Source: Hyphomicrobiales bacterium (GTDB lineage Bacteria; Pseudomonadota; Alphaproteobacteria; Rhizobiales; Beijerinckiaceae). Taken from it: 64,000 nucleotides of DNA. Made by a program: the position numbers and the translations under genes. Of this stretch, positions 31,840-40,179 are shown one piece after another (position 1 is the first letter of the stretch; the number at the start of each line of letters is the position of its first letter). The stretch is taken from NCBI GenBank assembly GCA_027484605.1, contig JAIXSR010000127.1:1-64000 (forward strand), given 5' to 3'. The notes under the pieces are model-generated. The model was given only the letters and a program-made list of their open reading frames with translations, was not told the DNA's origin and ran no database searches.

Positions 31840-33315
31840 ATGTTCGGAAAACGGACAAATATCACGCCGGGAACGCCCCCTGCGACGCTGAAACCGGCGG
31901 CCAGTCCGGCTGCGCCGGCGCCGGAAGTCCGTCGTGAGGAAGCCAAGCCGGCTGCCGCCTCGGCACCGCTGGCGGCGATGCGGAAATCCACCCCGCCGCC
32001 GGTGCAGGCCTCGCCGCAGCGCTCGGATCAGTATTACCAGACCAAGAGCATGATCTTCGGGGCGATGATCGAGTCGATCGATCTGTCGCAACTGGCCAAG
32101 CTCGACTCGGCAAGCGCCCGGGACGAGCTGCGCGATGTCATCACCGAGATCCTCGCGCTCAAGAACGTCGCCATGTCGATCTCCGAACAGGAGGACATGC
32201 TGGATGACATCTGCAACGACGTACTCGGTTTCGGCCCGCTCGAGCCCTTGCTGGCCCGGGACGACATCGCCGACATCATGGTCAATGGGGCCGACCGCAC
32301 CTTCATCGAAGTCGCCGGCAAGATCCAGCTGACGAATATCCGGTTCCGCGACAACGCGCAGCTTATGAATATCTGCCAGCGCATCGTGAGCCAGGTGGGG
32401 CGCCGCGTCGACGAATCCTCGCCGATCTGCGACGCCCGCCTGCTCGACGGTTCGCGCGTCAACGTCATCGCGCCGCCGCTGGCCATTGATGGCGCCGCGC
32501 TGACCATCCGCAAGTTCAAGAAGGACAAGCTGACACTCGAGCAGCTGACGAAATTCGGCTCGATCTCGCCGGAAGGGGCCGAGGTGCTGAAAATCATCGG
32601 CCGCGTCCGCTGCAACACCGTGATTTCCGGCGGCACCGGCTCCGGCAAGACGACGCTGCTGAACTGCCTGACCCGTTACATCGACGAGGACGAGCGCATC
32701 ATCACCTGCGAGGACGCGGCGGAACTGCAGCTCCAGCAGGCCCATGTGGTCCGCCTCGAAACGCGCCCGCCCAACCTCGAGGGCCAGGGCGCCATCACCA
32801 TGCGCGACCTGGTCAAGAACTGCCTGCGTATGCGCCCGGAGCGGATCATCGTCGGCGAAGTCCGCGGTCCGGAAGTGTTCGACCTGCTGCAGGCCATGAA
32901 TACCGGCCATGACGGCTCGATGGGCACGATCCATGCGAACAGCCCGCGTGAATGCCTCGCCCGTATGGAAGCGATGATCGCCATGGGCGGCTATTCCCTG
33001 CCGCCGAAGACGGTCCGCGAGATGATCACCTCGTCGGTGGACATCATCGTGCAGGCCCAGCGCCTGCGCGATGGCTCGCGCCGCATCACCCACATCACCG
33101 AAGTGATGGGTATGGAAGGTGACGTGATCGTCACCCAGGACCTGTTCGTCTTCGACATCCAGGGCGAGGATGCGAATGGCCGGGTGCTCGGCAAACACAA
33201 ATCGACCGGCATCGGCCGGCCGCGCATGTGGGAACGGGCACGCTATTACGGTGATGACAAGCGCCTTGCCGCGGCACTCGATGCCGCCGAGGTCAGGGAC
33301 GAGCGGGTGGCCTGA
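31840..33315 (+). CDS. cpaF: Tad pilus secretion ATPase CpaF/TadA
   Basis: 491 residues of the type II/IV secretion ATPase superfamily. A proline/alanine-rich N-terminal ~60 residues precede the N-domain; then Walker [14 protein letters not shown] (~265), Asp box and Walker B ([35 protein letters not shown]) with the His box. The hexamer powers pilin extension (and retraction in related systems) at the inner membrane. tadB begins 2 bp downstream. Confidence 0.96.
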   Translation: MFGKRTNITPGTPPATLKPAASPAAPAPEVRREEAKPAAASAPLAAMRKSTPPPVQASPQRSDQYYQTKSMIFGAMIESIDLSQLAKLDSASARDELRDVITEILALKNVAMSISEQEDMLDDICNDVLGFGPLEPLLARDDIADIMVNGADRTFIEVAGKIQLTNIRFRDNAQLMNICQRIVSQVGRRVDESSPICDARLLDGSRVNVIAPPLAIDGAALTIRKFKKDKLTLEQLTKFGSISPEGAEVLKIIGRVRCNTVISGGTGSGKTTLLNCLTRYIDEDERIITCEDAAELQLQQAHVVRLETRPPNLEGQGAITMRDLVKNCLRMRPERIIVGEVRGPEVFDLLQAMNTGHDGSMGTIHANSPRECLARMEAMIAMGGYSLPPKTVREMITSSVDIIVQAQRLRDGSRRITHITEVMGMEGDVIVTQDLFVFDIQGEDANGRVLGKHKSTGIGRPRMWERARYYGDDKRLAAALDAAEVRDERVA

Positions 33316-33317
33316 GG

Positions 33318-34286
33318 ATGGATGTCAACCAGCTCCTTGTTGCAGTCCTTGCCTTCGTCGCCGTCGGTGGCCTGGGCGTTGCCTTCCTCGAGCCGCTCCT
33401 GACCGGCGCGAACCGGGCCGAGAAGCGCCAGGCGGCGCTCGCCGATCCCCGCTCTCGACGCAAGGCGGTGGAGGAGGCCGGCAACCGGCGCAAGCAGATC
33501 GCCGACACGCTGAAGGAGCTGGAACAACGCCAGCAGGCCCAGAAGCTGACTTTCGAGCAGCGCTGCGAGCAGGCCGGCGTCACCTGGACCAAGAAAACCT
33601 TCATCTTCATCTCGATCGGCTGCGCCCTCGGGATCGGTCTTGTCGTGCTGCTGATCACCAAGCAGCCGATTCTCGCGCTGGGCGGGCTCTTCGTCGGCGG
33701 GTTCGGCCTGCCGCGCTGGATCCTGACGCGCATGGCCAAGAAGCGCCAGAAGCTCTTCATGGAGGAATTCCCGAATGCGATCGACGCGATCGTCCGCGGG
33801 ATCCGATCCGGCCTGCCGCTGAACGATTGCCTCCGCCTGATCGCGCTGGAAGCCAAGGAACCCCTCAAGAGCGAGTTCCGGGGCGTTGTCGAGGCCCAGG
33901 CCATGGGCGTTTCGATTGCCGACGGAATCATGAAGATCTTCGAGCGGATTCCCCTCGCCGAGGTGAATTTCTTCGGGATCGTCATCCAGATCCAGGCCAA
34001 GTCGGGCGGGAATCTCGGCGAGATCCTGTCGAACCTTTCCCGCGTGATCCGCGACCGGAAGAAGCTGCGCGAGAAGGTCGATGCGATGAGCACGGAAGCC
34101 AAGGCCTCCGCCACGATCATCGGCGCCCTTCCCTTCCTCGTCGGGTTCCTCGTCTATATGGGGAACCCCGCCTATATCGAGCTTCTCTGGACCACCAAGG
34201 CCGGGCAGATCGGCCTCGGGGCCTGCTTCCTCATCATGGGCTTCGGCATCCTGGTGATGAAGAAAATGATCAATTTCGACATCTAG
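33318..34286 (+). CDS. tadB: Tad pilus inner-membrane platform protein TadB
   Basis: 322 residues: an N-terminal membrane helix, a charged coiled-coil stretch (KAVEEAGNRRKQIADTLKELEQRQQAQK, ~55-85), two central helices and one T2SF domain (FMEEFPNAIDAIVRGIRSGLPLNDCLRLIA) ending in two membrane segments. It forms the platform with TadC on which the ATPase acts. It is 2 bp after cpaF and 12 bp before tadC. Confidence 0.94.
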   Translation: MDVNQLLVAVLAFVAVGGLGVAFLEPLLTGANRAEKRQAALADPRSRRKAVEEAGNRRKQIADTLKELEQRQQAQKLTFEQRCEQAGVTWTKKTFIFISIGCALGIGLVVLLITKQPILALGGLFVGGFGLPRWILTRMAKKRQKLFMEEFPNAIDAIVRGIRSGLPLNDCLRLIALEAKEPLKSEFRGVVEAQAMGVSIADGIMKIFERIPLAEVNFFGIVIQIQAKSGGNLGEILSNLSRVIRDRKKLREKVDAMSTEAKASATIIGALPFLVGFLVYMGNPAYIELLWTTKAGQIGLGACFLIMGFGILVMKKMINFDI

Positions 34287-34298
34287 GGGCCAGGTGAC

Positions 34299-35273
34299 AT
34301 GCTCGACACGCTCACCAATCCCTCCTTCATCGCCTCGGTCCTGACGGCCGTGGCCGTGTCGGCGACCGTGATCACCATCGGCCTGCCGCTGCTCGAGCGC
34401 AACGAGATGCGCGACAAGATGAATTCCGTCGCGCTGGAGCGCGACCGGATCCGGGCCCGCGAGCGGGAGCGGCTCAACCAGCAGCAGAAGGCCGGCCCCA
34501 AGCCGGTACTCCGGTCCAGCCCGGGCGCCCGGGCGAAGCAGATTGTCGACCGCTTCAACCTGCAGAAATGGCTGAGCTCGGAATCGGCGAGCGAAAAGCT
34601 GATGCGCGCCGGTCTGCGTGGGCCGAAAGCGGAGACGACGATCCTCGTCGCCCGGCTCTTCGCGCCGATCGGCCTTGTCCTGTTCGCGATGTTCTACCTG
34701 TTCATCAACAAGGGCTTCGGCCTGCCGGCCGGCGGTCAGATCGGTGCGGTCATCGCGGCCGCCTATCTCGGGATCAAGGCGCCGGAAATCTATCTGTCCA
34801 ATCTCACCTCGAAGCGGCAGGCCTCGATGCGACGCGCCTTTCCCGACGCGCTTGACCTGCTGCTGATCTGCGTCGAATCCGGGATGTCGATCGAACATGC
34901 CTTCCGCAAGGTCTCGACCGAAATCGGCACGGCCTCGGTGGCCATGGCCGAGGAAATGGCGCTGACCACGGCAGAGCTGTCCTACCTGCCGGAGAGGCGG
35001 CAGGCCTACGAGAACCTGGCCCGGCGCACCGGCCTCGACAGCGTGAAATCGGTGACCACGGTGCTGATCCAGGCCGAGCGCTACGGCACGCCCCTCGGGC
35101 AGGCGCTGCGCGTGCTGGCACAGGAAAGCCGCGACCAGCGGATGACCGCCGCCGAGAAGAAGGCCGCCGCCCTGCCGCCGAAACTGACCGTGCCGATGAT
35201 CGTGTTCTTCATGCCCGCGCTCTTCATCGTCATCCTGACGCCGGCCCTCATCCAGATCTTCAAGTGGAAGTAA
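34299..35273 (+). CDS. tadC: Tad pilus inner-membrane platform protein TadC
   Basis: 324 residues with an N-terminal membrane helix, a charged segment, two central membrane helices, a T2SF domain (MRRAFPDALDLLLICVESGMSIEHAFRKVS) and a C-terminal membrane segment (MIVFFMPALFIVILTPALIQI). It partners TadB. It is the last plus-strand gene of the pilus locus; tadE/F/G do not follow. Confidence 0.94.
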   Translation: MLDTLTNPSFIASVLTAVAVSATVITIGLPLLERNEMRDKMNSVALERDRIRARERERLNQQQKAGPKPVLRSSPGARAKQIVDRFNLQKWLSSESASEKLMRAGLRGPKAETTILVARLFAPIGLVLFAMFYLFINKGFGLPAGGQIGAVIAAAYLGIKAPEIYLSNLTSKRQASMRRAFPDALDLLLICVESGMSIEHAFRKVSTEIGTASVAMAEEMALTTAELSYLPERRQAYENLARRTGLDSVKSVTTVLIQAERYGTPLGQALRVLAQESRDQRMTAAEKKAAALPPKLTVPMIVFFMPALFIVILTPALIQIFKWK

Positions 35274-35305
35274 GGCGGCGGCCTCCCGGCGCCGCATCCA
35301 GACAG

Positions 35306-35339
35306 CAAAAAGGCCCGGATTCATCGGAATCCGGGCCTT
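35306..35339. terminator. Terminator between tadC and tadD (bidirectional)
   Basis: A perfect 13-bp stem AAGGCCCGGATTC with a 4-nt loop lies between the convergent genes. The minus strand continues with five T (35311-35307), a good intrinsic terminator for tadD; the plus strand tail (TTCTGCTTT) is weaker for tadC. Confidence 0.9.
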
Positions 35340-35373
35340 CTGCTTTGGGGGTTATCTGGATAGACGGGCCTTT

Positions 35374-36363
35374 TCAGCCGCGCGGCTCGTTCTCTGCGGC
35401 AGCAGGATCCTGCCCGCGTATGCGCCCGCTCAGGCCGAAAAGGCCGCCGGTTTTCGGACGGATGGCACCCTGGGCCGGCGGTGCTGTCAGGGCCGGATTG
35501 ATCGCCGGGGCGACTGCCTGGACCGGCGGGGTCGCCGGACGCGGCAGCGTGGCACTTGCCTGGATGGCGGGGTTCGCGGCGGCAACCGGAACAGCAGGCG
35601 CTGCCTGGTTCGCCTGGGGCCGGGCTGCAGGGGCCGGCCGGGTGGCGGGCGGCGCTGCGGCGGGCCGGGGCGCGGCAGGGCCATGGGCCCTGAGCTGCTG
35701 GGCCAAAGCGAGGTTGGCCTGGATGCGCGGATCCGGATCGGGCCGATTCAACGCACGCCGGAGGGTTTCCTCGGCCCGATCCAACTCGCGCGTGAGCACA
35801 TAGGAAAGCCCGAGATTGTTGAGGATCGACGGCTCGTCCGGCGCGATCTTCAGGGCCCGCTGGTATAGGTCCCGCGCGCGCTGGTGCTGGCCCATCTGGT
35901 CGGCAATCGAGCCCATGGTCGAGAGGATCCGCCAATTCGGCCGATCCTCGCTATGGGCCTGGGCCAGAACGCTGCTGGCTTCCTCCAGCCGGCCGATATC
36001 CGCGAGGGCCTTGCCATAGGCCGCTGCGATGTCGCGATCCCCGACATTGCCGACGGAGGCGCGTTGCAGCACGGCCACGGCCTGTTGATGCTGGCCGCTG
36101 GCGCGCAGGGCGCTCGCATAGTCGAGCGAGGCCTGCTTGTCGCCCGGCCTGGAATCATAGCGGCGGGCGAGATTGGCCAGTGCGGCAGGTGTCATGGCCT
36201 GGCCCGCGCCGGCCGGTGCCCGCGTGTCATTCAGCGATCCGGTGAAGGAATCGAGACGGGCCGAACAGCCGCCCAGGAGGAGGGCTGCCAGCATGAGCGG
36301 CATGAGCCGGCGGCCGGAAGCCGGGGCCGGACAGACAGGAAAAGGCAACGGGAGCGTCTTCAT
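35374..36363 (-). CDS. tadD: Tad pilus TPR lipoprotein TadD
   Basis: 329 residues from ATG 36363, preceded by AGGA at good spacing. A lipoprotein signal with lipobox LLGGC (~30-34) is followed by four or so tetratricopeptide repeats (ANLARRYDSRPGDKQASLDYASALR through NNLGLSYVLTRELDRAEETLRRAL, ~65-210). The C-terminal third is Ala/Pro-rich and probably disordered. TadD is thought to help assemble or pilot the secretin. It is transcribed towards tadC from the opposite strand, so it is a separate unit. Confidence 0.85.
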   Translation of the reverse strand: MKTLPLPFPVCPAPASGRRLMPLMLAALLLGGCSARLDSFTGSLNDTRAPAGAGQAMTPAALANLARRYDSRPGDKQASLDYASALRASGQHQQAVAVLQRASVGNVGDRDIAAAYGKALADIGRLEEASSVLAQAHSEDRPNWRILSTMGSIADQMGQHQRARDLYQRALKIAPDEPSILNNLGLSYVLTRELDRAEETLRRALNRPDPDPRIQANLALAQQLRAHGPAAPRPAAAPPATRPAPAARPQANQAAPAVPVAAANPAIQASATLPRPATPPVQAVAPAINPALTAPPAQGAIRPKTGGLFGLSGRIRGQDPAAAENEPRG

Positions 36364-36514
36364 CGGCAATCCTGACCTCGGGTCTGCGATCGGCTCGGGC
36401 CCGGCCACGTCCCGAACCCGACAGGCCAGCGGCCTGGTTGAGAAAAAGGAATAACTCGTTAACCCTAATCAGATGTTAATTTCGGCCTGTCTCCCCTGAT
36501 TCAAAGGTTCCCCG

Positions 36515-37888
36515 ATGCCTGCCAAAGCCCCGAAAGCGACCCCGATCCTGCTCGTTGCCGAGGAGGCATGGAAAGCGCTTGCTTCCGGACTCTCCGCACC
36601 GGCGCGGCGTTTTGCCGAAGTCCACGGCTTCGAAGGCAAGAGCGGAAAAGTCCTGCCCGTGCCGGACGGGGAGGGCCGAATCGAGGCCGTGCTGTTCGGC
36701 ACCGGCAAGGATGCCGGACTGGCCGAGAACCCGTTCCTGGCCGGCAAGCTTCCGGCAGAACTGCCGGCGGGCCGGTACCGGATCGAGGGCACGCCGGCGC
36801 GGCCCGATCTGGTCGCCCTGGCCTTCCGGCTCGGCAGCTACCGGTTTGACCGTTTCAAGGAGATGGAGCGCCCCGCCGCCACGCTCGACCTGCCGAAAGG
36901 CGTGGATGCGGCTGCCCTCGATGCGCTGTCCGAGGCGGTGACCCTCGGCCGCGACCTGATCAACCGTCCTGCCAATGATCTGGGCACCGAAGAACTCGCC
37001 GAGGCGGCGAGGGCGGTTGCGGCGCGGCACGGGGCCAAGGTCAAGGAGACCGCCGGCGATGCCCTGCTCAAGAAGGGCTTTCCGCTCATCCATGCCGTGG
37101 GTCGCGCCGCCGCCAATCCGCCGCGCCTGATCGATTTCAGCTGGGGCGATCCTGCCGATCCCAAGGTGACACTGGTCGGCAAGGGCGTGATCTTCGATAC
37201 GGGCGGGCTGAACCTGAAGCCTGACAATTCGATGCTGCTCATGAAGAAGGATATGGGCGGTGCCGCCACGGCCCTCGCGGCCGCCTCGATCCTGATGGCC
37301 CTCAAGGCGAAAATCCGGCTCCGCGTCCTGCTGCCCATGGTCGAGAATGCCGTGGCCGGCAATGCGTTCCGCCCGGGGGACATCCTGAAATCGCGCAAGG
37401 GACTGACGGTGGAGATCGGCAATACGGATGCCGAGGGACGGCTGATCCTCGCCGATGCACTCGCCCTGGCCGATGAGGAGAAACCCGACCTGCTCATCGA
37501 CTACGCGACGCTGACCGGCGCGGCGCGCGTTGCGCTGGGGCCGGACCTGCCGCCCTTCTACACCGATGACGAAGTGCTCGCCGAGGCAATCGCCAATGCC
37601 GGCACGCGGACGAGCGACCCGGTCTGGCGGATGCCGCTCTGGAAACCCTATGGCGCGATGATCGATTCGAAATCGGCCGATATCAACAATGCCGGAGCCG
37701 GCGGATTTGCCGGTTCGGTGACAGCGGCGCTGTTCCTCAAGCGCTTCGTGACCGAGACGAAATCCTACGCCCATTTCGACATTTACGGCTGGGTGCCCAG
37801 TGCGAAGCCCGGTCGCCCGGAAGGCGGCGAGCCCCAGGCGGCGCGGCTGACCGCCGAAATGGTGCTCTCGCGCTACGGCCATCGCTGA
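36515..37888 (+). CDS. M17 family leucyl aminopeptidase
   Basis: 457 residues. The C-terminal catalytic domain holds the two-metal site: VGKGVIFDTGGLNLKP (Lys and Asp ligands), DMGGAA and the family signature NTDAEGRLILADAL, whose Asp and Glu are ligands and whose Arg is catalytic. The N-terminal ~170 residues are the variable hexamer domain. It removes N-terminal amino acids from peptides in the cytosol. It is divergent from tadD and about 95 bp before a MarR-like gene. Confidence 0.95.
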   Translation: MPAKAPKATPILLVAEEAWKALASGLSAPARRFAEVHGFEGKSGKVLPVPDGEGRIEAVLFGTGKDAGLAENPFLAGKLPAELPAGRYRIEGTPARPDLVALAFRLGSYRFDRFKEMERPAATLDLPKGVDAAALDALSEAVTLGRDLINRPANDLGTEELAEAARAVAARHGAKVKETAGDALLKKGFPLIHAVGRAAANPPRLIDFSWGDPADPKVTLVGKGVIFDTGGLNLKPDNSMLLMKKDMGGAATALAAASILMALKAKIRLRVLLPMVENAVAGNAFRPGDILKSRKGLTVEIGNTDAEGRLILADALALADEEKPDLLIDYATLTGAARVALGPDLPPFYTDDEVLAEAIANAGTRTSDPVWRMPLWKPYGAMIDSKSADINNAGAGGFAGSVTAALFLKRFVTETKSYAHFDIYGWVPSAKPGRPEGGEPQAARLTAEMVLSRYGHR

Positions 37889-37983
37889 GGCTTGGGACTC
37901 AACTTCACGGACGATAGATGATACGGATGTGAAACGATTGGCGGTGGCGGGATCTTCCCGCCCCATGCGGGGGAACGGCCGGT

Positions 37984-38334
37984 ATGAGCGTCAGGTTGCG
38001 GCCGATCCAGGCGCTGCGCCTCTGGCAGGAGGTCGGGCTGAACATGGTCCGGCGCCATGCCGTCGACCTCACCCAGCGCCAGATGGTCATCCTGCTGACA
38101 ATCTATCTCGAACCGCCGCCCCATACGGTGCGCGGCCTCGCGGCGAAACTGGGCGTCACCAAGCCCGTGATCACGCGGGCGCTCGACGCGATGGGCGAGA
38201 TGGATCTCGTCTCGCGTCGTCGTGACCCGACGGACCGGCGCAACGTGATCATCCAGCGCACGGTCCGCGGTTCCCTCTTTCTCGACGAATTCAGCGACCT
38301 CGTCGTCGAGGCCGCCGGCACCCTCGCACCCTGA
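37984..38334 (+). CDS. MarR-like winged-helix regulator
   Basis: 116 residues, shorter than usual MarR proteins (~140). The winged helix spans ~30-95: LTQRQMVILLTIY, VRGLAAKLGVTKPVITRALDAMGEMDLVSRRRDPTDRRNVII, with the DxRxx wing typical of MarR. The helices that complete the dimer interface are brief. It lies between the aminopeptidase and the NlpC/P60 gene (8 bp gap to the latter), an arrangement I recall from other alphaproteobacteria. It has a poor ribosome-binding site, so translation may be coupled. Target unknown. Confidence 0.8.
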   Translation: MSVRLRPIQALRLWQEVGLNMVRRHAVDLTQRQMVILLTIYLEPPPHTVRGLAAKLGVTKPVITRALDAMGEMDLVSRRRDPTDRRNVIIQRTVRGSLFLDEFSDLVVEAAGTLAP

Positions 38335-38341
38335 TCCCGCC

Positions 38342-39214
38342 ATGACCCTTCCCCGGCCTCCGATCCCCCTCGATCCGCGCATGACGCCCCTGCGTGACGG
38401 CATCGCTGCCCGCCATCTCGAAGGGCAGGTCGAGGTTGGGCGCTTCTTGGAGGCAGAGCCCTGCCGGGTCCGGGCTTTTGCGGTGCCGCTGCGCCGGGCG
38501 CCCGATCCGGTCGGGCCCTATGATACCGAATTGCTGCATGGCGAGGCCTTCGACCTGTATGAACGGCAGGGGGAATGGGGCTGGGGCCAGGCCCGGCGCG
38601 ACGGCTATGTCGGCTATCTGCCCCTCGCGGCGCTCGGCCCGGCAGAACCGCCTCCGACGCACCGGATCGCGGATATGCGGGCCTTCCTCTATCCCGGACC
38701 GAGCATCAAGGCGACGCCGCTCGGCCATCTGCCTTTCGGTGCGGAATGCACGGTCCTCGACAGGGAGGGGCGCTTCGCCCGGATCGAGGCGGGCTATGTC
38801 TTCGCGGATCATCTCGGCCCGCTCGACGCGGTGGAAGCCGATCCGGTGGCCGTGGCCGAGCGGCTGATCGGCATTCCCTATCTCTGGGGCGGCAAGACGA
38901 GCCTCGGCCTCGATTGCTCCGGACTGGTCCAGACGGCCTGCCATGCCTGCGGCATTCCGGCTTTGCGCGACAGCGACATGCAGGAACAGAGCCTCGGCCG
39001 GGCGATCAACATTCCGGACGAGCCCGGCCTCTACGAACGCGGCGATCTGCTGTTCTGGCCCGGGCATGTGGGGTTCGCGCAGGGTGAGGGCCGACTTCTC
39101 CATGCGACAGGCGCCTTCATGAAGGTCGTCAGCGAGCCGCTCGACACTGCCCTGGCGCGGATCGCCGGGCAGGGCCATCCCTTGCGCACGGTTCGCCGGC
39201 TCTCCAAAGCGTGA
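38342..39214 (+). CDS. NlpC/P60 family cell-wall hydrolase with SH3 domains
   Basis: 290 residues without a clear signal peptide. Two bacterial SH3-like segments (VGPYDTELLHGEAFDLYERQGEWGWGQ; MRAFLYPGPSIKATPLGHLPFGAEC) precede an NlpC/P60 domain with catalytic Cys in LDCSGLVQTACHACG, His in WPGHVGFAQG and third residue His in LLHATGAF. Such enzymes cleave D-iGlu-diaminopimelate bonds in peptidoglycan peptides. Absence of a signal and coupling to an aminopeptidase suggest muropeptide recycling in the cytosol. Confidence 0.9.
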   Translation: MTLPRPPIPLDPRMTPLRDGIAARHLEGQVEVGRFLEAEPCRVRAFAVPLRRAPDPVGPYDTELLHGEAFDLYERQGEWGWGQARRDGYVGYLPLAALGPAEPPPTHRIADMRAFLYPGPSIKATPLGHLPFGAECTVLDREGRFARIEAGYVFADHLGPLDAVEADPVAVAERLIGIPYLWGGKTSLGLDCSGLVQTACHACGIPALRDSDMQEQSLGRAINIPDEPGLYERGDLLFWPGHVGFAQGEGRLLHATGAFMKVVSEPLDTALARIAGQGHPLRTVRRLSKA

Positions 39215-39290
39215 TCGGACAGCGCGAACGCGCTCTTTACCACGAGGGGATTCGTGCCCACACTGGCCATCACACAGGATGGAGGTACGC

Positions 39291-40142
39291 ATGCGGGCTG
39301 GTTTCGCGTCGTGGGTCTCGTCGCCCGGCTCGCCGGGAAGGTTCCTCTCGATCCTGCTGCTTCTCGGCTGGACAGGCTTCGCTGCTGCCCAGAGCCAGGA
39401 GCGGATCGAATGGCCGATCACCGGCACCGAGGTCGATGTTGCGCTCGTGCTTGCGGTCGACATTTCCTATTCGATGGATCTCGAGGAACTGACCCTCCAG
39501 CGCGAGGGCTATATCGCCGCGCTCACCTCGCCGATCGTGCTTGATGCCATCCGCAAGGGCATGATCGGCCGGATCGGCGTCACCTATATCGAATGGGCCG
39601 GCCTCTCGACTCGAAACGTCATCGTCGACTGGAAGGTCATCGATTCCGAAGCCAGCGCCCGGGCTGTGGCGGCCGAGATCGCGGCGGCGCCGGTGCGGCG
39701 GGCGCGGCGCACCTCGATTACCGGGGCCATCGATTTCTCGATGGACCAGTTGCAGGCCGCGCCATTGCGCCCGCTGCGGCGGGTCATCGACATTTCCGGC
39801 GACGGGCCGAACAATGAGGGCGGGCTGGTGACCCGCTCCCGTGACCGGGCCGTGGCAAATGGCGTGGTGATCAACGGGCTGCCGATCCAGATCAAGCGCA
39901 GTTACAGCTCGAATTTCGACATTGAAGGTCTTGATGAGTATTATTCCGATTGCGTGATCGGCGGCCCGGGATCCTTCCTCGTGACCATCGAGAACAAGGA
40001 TCAGTTCCGGGATGCGATCCGCACCAAGATCCTCCGCGAGGTGGCGCAGAGCACGATGTCGGATGCCGGCCCCGCGCGGCCGGGCCGCGCCGATTGCACC
40101 GTCGGCGAGCGGCAATGGCGCCAGTACTGGGAACGGAACTGA
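39291..40142 (+). CDS. DUF1194 (von Willebrand A-like) secreted protein
   Basis: 283 residues from ATG 39291, preceded by GGAGG at 5-base spacing; ATG 39279 overlaps that site. A signal peptide (FLSILLLLGWTGFAAAQ) is followed by a vWA-like fold with the MIDAS motif DISYSMD (~57) and a Thr/Asp pair (RTSITGAIDFSMD; VIDISGDGPNNEG). The family is periplasmic or secreted with unknown role. No partner gene is evident. Confidence 0.85.
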   Translation: MRAGFASWVSSPGSPGRFLSILLLLGWTGFAAAQSQERIEWPITGTEVDVALVLAVDISYSMDLEELTLQREGYIAALTSPIVLDAIRKGMIGRIGVTYIEWAGLSTRNVIVDWKVIDSEASARAVAAEIAAAPVRRARRTSITGAIDFSMDQLQAAPLRPLRRVIDISGDGPNNEGGLVTRSRDRAVANGVVINGLPIQIKRSYSSNFDIEGLDEYYSDCVIGGPGSFLVTIENKDQFRDAIRTKILREVAQSTMSDAGPARPGRADCTVGERQWRQYWERN

Positions 40143-40179
40143 TCCGGCCGCCTTCTCCGGGCATCGGCCGGATATCCGA

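Noticed and set aside
36460-36485. Paired TTAA elements between tadD and the aminopeptidase as a CtrA site
   Set aside because: The spacing is 13 bp rather than 7, so the match is poor.
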